A stretch of 64,000 nt of DNA from Variovorax sp. CF079. GTDB lineage: Bacteria; Pseudomonadota; Gammaproteobacteria; Burkholderiales; Burkholderiaceae_C. Positions 59,332 through 64,000 of this stretch are shown here, one piece after another; within the stretch, counting starts at the first letter, position 1; every line of letters starts with the position of its first letter. The position numbers and the translations under genes are program-made. Where the stretch lies: positions 124,001-188,000 of the forward strand of contig NZ_FMZU01000013.1 of the NCBI RefSeq assembly GCF_900101545.1. Reading direction: 5' to 3'. The notes below the pieces were generated by a model. The model searched no databases. It worked only from the letters and a program-made list of their open reading frames with translations, and was not told the DNA's origin.

Positions 59332-60396
59332 ATGGCTCTCGTTTCGATGCGCGAACTGCTCGACCATGCCGCCGCCAACGGCTACGGCATTCCGGCCTTC
59401 AACGTCAACAACCTCGAGCAGGTGCAGGCCGTCATGTCGGCGGCCGACGAAGTCGGTGCACCGGTCATCCTCCAGGCGAGCGCAGGCGCGCGCAAGTATG
59501 CGGGCGAGCCCTTCATCAAGCACCTGATCGAAGCCGCGATCGAAAGCTGGCCGAAGGTGCCGCTGGTGATGCACCAGGACCACGGCCAGAGCCCGGACGT
59601 CTGCAAGGGTGCCATCGACCTCGGCTTCAGTTCGGTCATGATGGACGGCTCGCTGCAGGCCGACGGCAAGACCATCGCGAGCTACGACTACAACATCGAG
59701 GTCACCAAGAAGGTGGCGGACATGGCGCACCGCGTGGGCGTCACCGTCGAAGGCGAGCTGGGTTGTCTCGGCTCGCTCGAAACCATGAAGGGCGACAAGG
59801 AAGACGGCCATGGCACCGACGCCACGATGACCATGGAGCAGCTGCTGACCGACCCGGAGCAGGCCGCCGATTTCGTCAAGCGTACCCAGATCGACGCGCT
59901 GGCCATCGCCATCGGCACCAGCCACGGCGCCTACAAGTTCACGCGCAAGCCCACCGGCGACATCCTGGCGATCAACCGCATCAAGGAAATCCACCGCCGC
60001 ATCCCCAACACCCACCTCGTGATGCACGGCTCCTCGAGCGTGCCGCAGGATCTTCTGGCCGAGATCCGCAAATACGGCGGCAACATGAAGGAAACCTACG
60101 GCGTGCCGGTCGAGGAGATCCAGGAAGCCATCAAGCACGGCGTGCGCAAGATCAACATCGACACCGACATCCGCCTCGCGATGACGGCCGCGATCCGCAA
60201 GTTCTTCACCGAGAACCCCGAGAAGTTCGATCCGCGCGAATACCTGAAGCCCGCGCGCGAGGCCGCAAAGCAGATCGCCAAGCAGCGCTACGTCCAGTTC
60301 GGCTGCGAAGGCCAGGGCCCGAAGATCAAGGGCGAGACCCTGCAGGTCGTCGCCGCCAGGTACGCCAAGGGCGAGCTCGCGCAAGAAGTGGTCTGA
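59332..60396 (+). CDS. fbaA: Fructose-bisphosphate aldolase, class II
   Basis: A 354-residue zinc-dependent aldolase of the CbbA/FbaA type. Metal and substrate motifs: VMHQDHGQSPDVC, VEGELGCLGSLE, ATMTMEQLLTD and VMHGSSSVPQD. The length and the GHGTDATMT loop match the subtype that carries out both glycolytic and Calvin-cycle reactions in autotrophic relatives. The promoter is probably in the 215-base gap upstream. The terminator at 60416-60440 follows the stop. Confidence 0.97.
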   Translation: MALVSMRELLDHAAANGYGIPAFNVNNLEQVQAVMSAADEVGAPVILQASAGARKYAGEPFIKHLIEAAIESWPKVPLVMHQDHGQSPDVCKGAIDLGFSSVMMDGSLQADGKTIASYDYNIEVTKKVADMAHRVGVTVEGELGCLGSLETMKGDKEDGHGTDATMTMEQLLTDPEQAADFVKRTQIDALAIAIGTSHGAYKFTRKPTGDILAINRIKEIHRRIPNTHLVMHGSSSVPQDLLAEIRKYGGNMKETYGVPVEEIQEAIKHGVRKINIDTDIRLAMTAAIRKFFTENPEKFDPREYLKPAREAAKQIAKQRYVQFGCEGQGPKIKGETLQVVAARYAKGELAQEVV

Positions 60397-60415
60397 TATT
60401 TCCGCTGGCGCGCAG

Positions 60416-60440
60416 AAGCCACCCTCGCGGTGGCTTTTTT
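60416..60440 (+). terminator. Intrinsic terminator between fba and purC
   Basis: AAGCCACC (60416-60423) and GGTGGCTT (60429-60436) pair around CTCGC, and T residues run through 60440. The outer GCGCGCAG (60408-60415) and CTGCGCGC (60441-60448) extend pairing across the T-run, forming a long stem. A classical Rho-independent terminator for fba. Confidence 0.9.
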
Positions 60441-60492
60441 CTGCGCGCACAATCTCCGTCGTCCTTCGCCTATCCGACACAGTCACCCCGTC

Positions 60493-61398
60493 ATGACCAC
60501 CGTCCACACCTCCTCCATCCAGAGCCTTCCGCTGCTCGCGCGCGGCAAGGTGCGCGACAACTACGCGGTCGGCGAGGACCGCATCCTGATGGTCGCGAGC
60601 GACCGCCTCTCGGCCTTCGACGTCATCATGGGCGAGCCGATCCCCGGCAAGGGCGTGATCCTCACGCAGATGGCGCTCTGGTGGTTCGACCGGCTGGGCC
60701 ATCTGTGCCCCAACCACCTGACCGGCGACGCGCCCGAAAGCGTGGTGACGCCGGAAGAGGTGCCCCAGGTCAAGGACCGCTCCATGCTGGTCAAGCGCCT
60801 CAAACCGATCCCGGTCGAGGCCGTGGTGCGCGGCTACCTCGCCGGCAGCGGCTGGAAGGAATACCAGGAGAACCGCGCCGTCTGCGGCGTGCCGCTGCCC
60901 GAGGGCCTCAGCAACGCGAGCAAGCTGCCGCGGCCGATCTTCACGCCCGCGGCCAAGGCAGCGGCGGGCGCGCACGACGAGAACATCAGCTACGACAAGG
61001 TGGTCGAAGTCGTCGGCCCGGCGCTCGCGCAACAGATCCGCGAGACCAGCATCGCGATCTACGAGGCGGCCGCGGCCATCGCGCTGGCCAAGGGCATGAT
61101 CATTGCCGACACCAAGTTCGAGTTCGGCCTCGACGAGGCCGGCACGCTGGTGCTGATGGACGAGGTGCTGACCCCCGACAGCTCGCGCTACTGGCCGGTC
61201 GAGGGCTACGAAGCCGCACTCGCCGCCGGCACGAATCCGCCGAGCTACGACAAGCAGTTCGTGCGCGACTGGCTCGAGGCCACCAAGATCAACGGCAAGC
61301 CCTGGGACAAGACGCCGCCGTCGCCGCGCCTGCCGGCCGAGGTGATCGAGAAGACGGCAGCCAAGTACCGCGAGGCGCTGGAGCGGCTGACGGGCTGA
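60493..61398 (+). CDS. purC: Phosphoribosylaminoimidazole-succinocarboxamide synthase
   Basis: A 301-residue enzyme of purine biosynthesis that joins aspartate to CAIR. Motifs: LLARGKVRDNYAVGEDRILMVASDRLSAFDV, PVEAVVRGYLAGSGWKEY and GMIIADTKFEFGLDEAG. It is the longer SAICAR synthase form found in many beta- and gammaproteobacteria and fungi. The ATG at 60493 is chosen over an upstream frame that runs through the terminator. The next gene begins 110 bases after the stop. Confidence 0.97.
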   Translation: MTTVHTSSIQSLPLLARGKVRDNYAVGEDRILMVASDRLSAFDVIMGEPIPGKGVILTQMALWWFDRLGHLCPNHLTGDAPESVVTPEEVPQVKDRSMLVKRLKPIPVEAVVRGYLAGSGWKEYQENRAVCGVPLPEGLSNASKLPRPIFTPAAKAAAGAHDENISYDKVVEVVGPALAQQIRETSIAIYEAAAAIALAKGMIIADTKFEFGLDEAGTLVLMDEVLTPDSSRYWPVEGYEAALAAGTNPPSYDKQFVRDWLEATKINGKPWDKTPPSPRLPAEVIEKTAAKYREALERLTG

Positions 61399-61415
61399 GC
61401 GGCAGCGCGCCTGAG

Positions 61416-61448
61416 GTGAATAGTTCACAAATCCGGCGGCAATAGTTC
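61416..61448. promoter_or_regulatory. Dyad and direct repeats upstream of the LuxR-type gene
   Basis: GTGAA-TAG-TTCAC (61416-61428) is a perfect dyad, and AATAGTTC occurs at 61419-61426 and again at 61441-61448, spaced by 22 bases, about two helical turns. This is the pattern of paired protein-binding sites before a regulator gene. The interpretation as an operator is inference. Confidence 0.4.
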
Positions 61449-61474
61449 CCACCCGCCGGGGGCGCGATTTCGGA

Positions 61475-61506
61475 CACTTTCCTCACCAAAACGGATGAGG
61501 AAAGTG
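61475..61506 (+). promoter_or_regulatory. Perfect hairpin over the ribosome-binding site of the LuxR-type gene
   Basis: CACTTTCCTCA (61475-61485) and TGAGGAAAGTG (61496-61506) pair perfectly over 11 bases with a 10-base loop (CCAAAACGGA). The right arm contains the Shine-Dalgarno sequence AGGAAA and ends two bases before the ATG at 61509. If transcribed, the stem hides the ribosome-binding site, so translation may depend on temperature, a protein or a partner RNA. As DNA it could also be an operator. Confidence 0.6.
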
Positions 61507-61508
61507 CC

Positions 61509-62174
61509 ATGACCCTGCAAACCGACTCGGATATCCAGATGGCCCGGAGCCAGATCGCCGCGCCCGTGCCCGACGCTCTGCAGGCCGCCATGCTGGCACG
61601 CGTGCTCGACGAGATCGACCACGGTCTGCTGCTGGTCGACCTGACCGGCCGCATCCTGCATGCCAACCATCCGGCGCGGCGCGAACTCGCCGCCGGGCGC
61701 ATGCTGCGCAGCGTCGAGGGGATGCTGTGCACCGGCGAGATCGACTCGCAGTCGAAGATCCGGCGCGCGCTCAAGGATGCGGAGCACGACTGCCGCAGCA
61801 TCGTCGAGCTCGAGTATGCGGGCGAGCCCTTGTCGCTGGCTTTCATCCCCTTGGCCATGCTGCACGGCGCCGCGTCGGTCGACACCGTGCTGATCATGTG
61901 CGGCCGCCGCTCCGGCTGCGAAATGCTCACGATGCAGATGTTCGCCCGCGCCAAGCGCCTGACCCGCACGGAGCAGAACGTGCTGGCGCAGTTGTGCGCC
62001 GGGCGCAGGGCCGAGGAGATCGCCTGCCTGCAGGGCATCCGCCTGTCCACGGTGCGCACCCACATCAAGAACGTGCGGCAGAAAACCGGTCGCGGCAGCA
62101 TCCGGCAGGTCGTCAACGACGTTTCGCGCATGCCGCAGATCGTGTCGGCGCTGCGGCTGACGGCGCAAGACTGA
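61509..62174 (+). CDS. LuxR-type helix-turn-helix regulator with PAS-like sensor
   Basis: A 221-residue protein. Residues ~28-130 look like a PAS-type domain (VLDEIDHGLLLVDLTGRILHANHPARREL). The C-terminal ~65 residues form the LuxR helix-turn-helix (RLTRTEQNVLAQLCAGRRAEEIACLQ, then STVRTHIKNVRQKTG). Three cysteines (in CTGE, DCRS and MCGRRSGC) might sense redox or a ligand. The signal and targets are unknown. It precedes a Crp/Fnr regulator gene by 41 bases. The ATG at 61509 lies beside the hairpin described above. Confidence 0.85.
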   Translation: MTLQTDSDIQMARSQIAAPVPDALQAAMLARVLDEIDHGLLLVDLTGRILHANHPARRELAAGRMLRSVEGMLCTGEIDSQSKIRRALKDAEHDCRSIVELEYAGEPLSLAFIPLAMLHGAASVDTVLIMCGRRSGCEMLTMQMFARAKRLTRTEQNVLAQLCAGRRAEEIACLQGIRLSTVRTHIKNVRQKTGRGSIRQVVNDVSRMPQIVSALRLTAQD

Positions 62175-62180
62175 AAGACC

Positions 62181-62215
62181 TTGGGGCGGCGCCGCGCGGA
62201 CCGTATAGTCCGCGC
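62181..62215 (+). promoter_or_regulatory. Promoter and inverted repeat at the start of the Crp/Fnr gene (apparently leaderless)
   Basis: TTGGGG (62181-62186), a 17-base spacer and TATAGT (62204-62209) place the transcription start at about the ATG at 62216, so the mRNA may have no leader. GCGCGGAC (62194-62201) and GTCCGCGC (62208-62215) form a perfect 8-bp dyad around CGTATA, overlapping the -10 element and touching the start codon. That is a likely repressor or autoregulator site. Confidence 0.5.
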
Positions 62216-62878
62216 ATGCCGCCCAAGCCCGCTGCATCCCGCGCCGAAGACTCGCCTGACGATGCGCTGCCCGCCGAGCTGCGCAAGCTCGCGGCGCTGG
62301 GGGTGCAGCGCCGCTACCGTACTCACACCGTGCTGATCGAAGAGGGTGACCAGGGCGACTCGATCTACATCGTGCTCTCGGGCCGGCTGCGCGCCTTTGT
62401 GTCCGATGCGCGCGGGCGCGAGGTCACCTTGGGCCTGCATGGGCCGGGCGAGTACGTCGGTGAAATGTCGCTCGACGGCGGTCTGCGCTCGGCGAGCGTG
62501 GCGGCCGTGGAGCCCACCGTGTGCACCGTGGTCACGCGCGAGACCATGCTGCAGCACATCGCTGAAGAGCCCGAATTCGCTCTGGCCCTCATCGTGCGGC
62601 TGATACGGCGGGCGCGGCTGGCGACGGAAAGCGCGCGCAGCATGGCGCTGCTGGATGTCTACAGCCGGTTGAAGCAATTGCTGGAGGAGCGCGGGCAGCT
62701 TCAGCCCGACGGTACCCGCCGCATCGTCGATCGTCTTACGCACCAGGCGATTGCGAGCGAAATCGGGTGTTCGCGCGAGATGGTCAGTCGCCTGCTGAAG
62801 GATCTCGAAGGCGGTGGCTATGTTGCCCATCGAGAACGGCGGCTGGTGCTGGCGAAAGCCTTGCCCGCGCGTTGGTAG
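62216..62878 (+). CDS. Crp/Fnr family transcriptional regulator
   Basis: A 220-residue protein with a cyclic-nucleotide-binding-type beta barrel (HTVLIEEGDQGDSIYIVLSGRLRAF; HGPGEYVGEMSLDGGLRSASVAAVEPT) and a C-terminal winged helix (LTHQAIASEIGCSREMVSRLLKDLEGGGYV). The barrel keeps the GE-(x)2-GE style of Crp. It has no N-terminal cysteine cluster, so it is Crp-like, not an Fnr oxygen sensor; cAMP binding is uncertain. The ATG at 62216 follows the dyad and lacks a ribosome-binding site. The gene converges on the peptide-binding protein gene with a 15-base gap. Confidence 0.9.
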   Translation: MPPKPAASRAEDSPDDALPAELRKLAALGVQRRYRTHTVLIEEGDQGDSIYIVLSGRLRAFVSDARGREVTLGLHGPGEYVGEMSLDGGLRSASVAAVEPTVCTVVTRETMLQHIAEEPEFALALIVRLIRRARLATESARSMALLDVYSRLKQLLEERGQLQPDGTRRIVDRLTHQAIASEIGCSREMVSRLLKDLEGGGYVAHRERRLVLAKALPARW

Positions 62879-62893
62879 CGGCCTGCTTCGGTT

Positions 62894-64000
62894 TCAGCGC
62901 ACCGTCACCCAGCGCCACTCCAGCCAGTTGTCAGGCCTGTGGACCGCTTCGACGTTGCTTCGCATGGCCCAGGGGATCACCTGGCGGTGCAGCGGGATGT
63001 GATGGACCTGTTCGTTGTGTTCGCGCAGGGCTGCCTTGATCAGTTGTTCACGCTTGGCGCGGTCCGGCTCGACCGAAGAGGCCGCGGCAAGCTCGTCGAG
63101 CTTCGAGTTCTTGTAGTCGCCCCAGTTGAAGTAGCCGACGCCGTTGGCGCCGCGCGAGCGAAGCACGGGCGTCAGCATGACCTCCGCATCCGTGATCGTT
63201 CCACCCCAGCCGAGCATGTACATCGAGATGTCGAGCTTCTCGGCCTTGGCGAAGTACAAGGCTCTGGGTTGCGCATTGACATTGACCTTGATGCCGATCT
63301 GCGACCACATTCCCGCAAGAGCGATGCAGATCTTTTCGTCGTTGATGTAGCGATTGTTCGGACAGTCGAGGGTGACCTCGAAGCCGTTGGGGTAGCCGGC
63401 CTGCGTCATGAGCGTGCGTGCCCGCGGCAGGTCGAACGGCAATCGCTTTTCGAGCTCGGCATCGTTGAAGTTCCCAAGAGGAGAGGGCGACATGACCCCG
63501 GTCGGGCGAGCCAAGCCTCGCATGACCGAGGTACGCAGCGTCTCGATGTCGACCGCGTGATAGAGAGCCTTGCGTACACGCACATCCTTGAACGGATTGC
63601 TGCCCTTGACGGAGCTGTACTTCAGTTCGTCGCGGCCTTGATCCATGCCGATGAAGATGACGCGATTCTCGACGCCATCCGCTACCTTCACCCCGGCCGA
63701 GGCTCGAAGCCGGTCCAGGTCCTGGGGCGGCGGATCAAGTACCAGTTGGAGTTCCCCGGAGAGCAGCGCGGCGGTACGTGTGGAATCGCTCTTGATCGGC
63801 GTGTAGACCACCTCCTGCACATTGCCGTCGAACTTGCCCCACCAGTTCGGATTGCGTTTGAAGACCGTCTTGTTGTCCGGCAGCCGTGAAACCACGACAA
63901 AGGGACCCGTGCCATTTGCGTTCAGCGTCGTGTGGCGAATCTCCTTGGCCTTGAAGTCCTGCGGTTTGACGGCGTCGTGCTGCTCGCACCACGACTTGCT
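62894..64000 (-). CDS. ABC transporter substrate-binding protein, oligopeptide/nickel type (partial)
   Basis: The last 368 codons of a family 5 solute-binding protein (OppA/DppA type); the start, signal peptide and first part are beyond the window. The frame is open from base 64000. Visible family features: LNANGTGPFVVVSR, FKRNPNWWGKFDGNVQEVVYTPI, NPFKDVRVRKALYHAVDIETL, and the C-terminal NEQVHHIPLHRQVIPWAMRSNV. It probably delivers peptides or similar polar compounds to an ABC importer encoded outside. It would be the last gene of a leftward operon or a single gene. Confidence 0.93.
   Translation of the reverse strand, partial: SKSWCEQHDAVKPQDFKAKEIRHTTLNANGTGPFVVVSRLPDNKTVFKRNPNWWGKFDGNVQEVVYTPIKSDSTRTAALLSGELQLVLDPPPQDLDRLRASAGVKVADGVENRVIFIGMDQGRDELKYSSVKGSNPFKDVRVRKALYHAVDIETLRTSVMRGLARPTGVMSPSPLGNFNDAELEKRLPFDLPRARTLMTQAGYPNGFEVTLDCPNNRYINDEKICIALAGMWSQIGIKVNVNAQPRALYFAKAEKLDISMYMLGWGGTITDAEVMLTPVLRSRGANGVGYFNWGDYKNSKLDELAAASSVEPDRAKREQLIKAALREHNEQVHHIPLHRQVIPWAMRSNVEAVHRPDNWLEWRWVTVR

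Overview
The window is high-GC (roughly two-thirds G+C by eye), densely coded bacterial chromosome. Gene families and gene order (fdsGBA-fdhD-fdsD with a divergent LysR gene, yajC-secD-secF, LysM-dprA-smg opposite def-fmt, pgk-pyk-fba-purC, many Bug/LysR/AraC proteins) and two intergenic repeats of a type known from Comamonadaceae point to a betaproteobacterium of the order Burkholderiales, most likely Variovorax or a close relative. That placement is inference from remembered families; no database was searched. I see no rRNA, tRNA, CRISPR array, insertion sequence or prophage.

Layout. 1-3.6 kb: end of a fumarylacetoacetase-family gene, a ketopantoate-reductase-like gene, a first pyruvate kinase and a LysR regulator with a perfect operator-like inverted repeat. 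3.7-5.6 kb: small proteins and an oxalate/formate-type MFS carrier. 5.6-12.8 kb: LysR regulator divergent from a complete NAD-dependent molybdenum formate dehydrogenase operon, closed by a 24-bp palindrome that holds the stop codons of two converging genes. 13.2-18.5 kb: a six-gene, mostly overlapping operon with the four enzymes of the 2-oxo/3-oxo-tetronate (L-threonate) pathway plus a cytosine-deaminase-like amidohydrolase and an atypical RidA protein. 18.7-26.4 kb: small unknown proteins, a HAD phosphatase, a secreted glycerophosphodiesterase, two methyltransferases, an OsmC-AraC pair, an SRPBCC protein and a geranylgeranyl-reductase-like flavoprotein. 26.5-31.7 kb: a caa3-type cytochrome c oxidase operon with two subunit III genes.

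31.7-37.6 kb: MFS exporter, Lrp/AsnC regulator and a divergent fused indolepyruvate:ferredoxin oxidoreductase. 37.8-43.7 kb: Sec accessory genes and a DUF1631 protein with a Gly-Gly-His repeat. 43.7-49.9 kb: smg, a dprA gene broken by three frameshifts, a LysM protein, and divergent def, lipoprotein, fmt, azlC, azlD. 49.9-56.3 kb: a tightly coupled leftward operon (VOC protein, alpha/beta hydrolase, FAD monooxygenase, DUF2783 protein, metallo-beta-lactamase-fold protein, then a Bug solute-binding protein) with a divergent LysR gene. It looks like a degradation pathway for an aromatic or related acid that I cannot name. 56.4-61.4 kb: lower glycolysis and purC. 61.5-64 kb: a LuxR-type regulator whose ribosome-binding site lies in a perfect hairpin, a Crp/Fnr regulator with an apparently leaderless promoter, and the end of an oligopeptide-type binding protein gene.

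The genes suggest a versatile aerobic heterotroph that oxidises formate to NADH, respires through an A1-type oxidase, and degrades sugar acids, aromatic acids and amino-acid-derived keto acids. No stretch longer than 300 bases lacks a gene, apart from the degraded dprA region.
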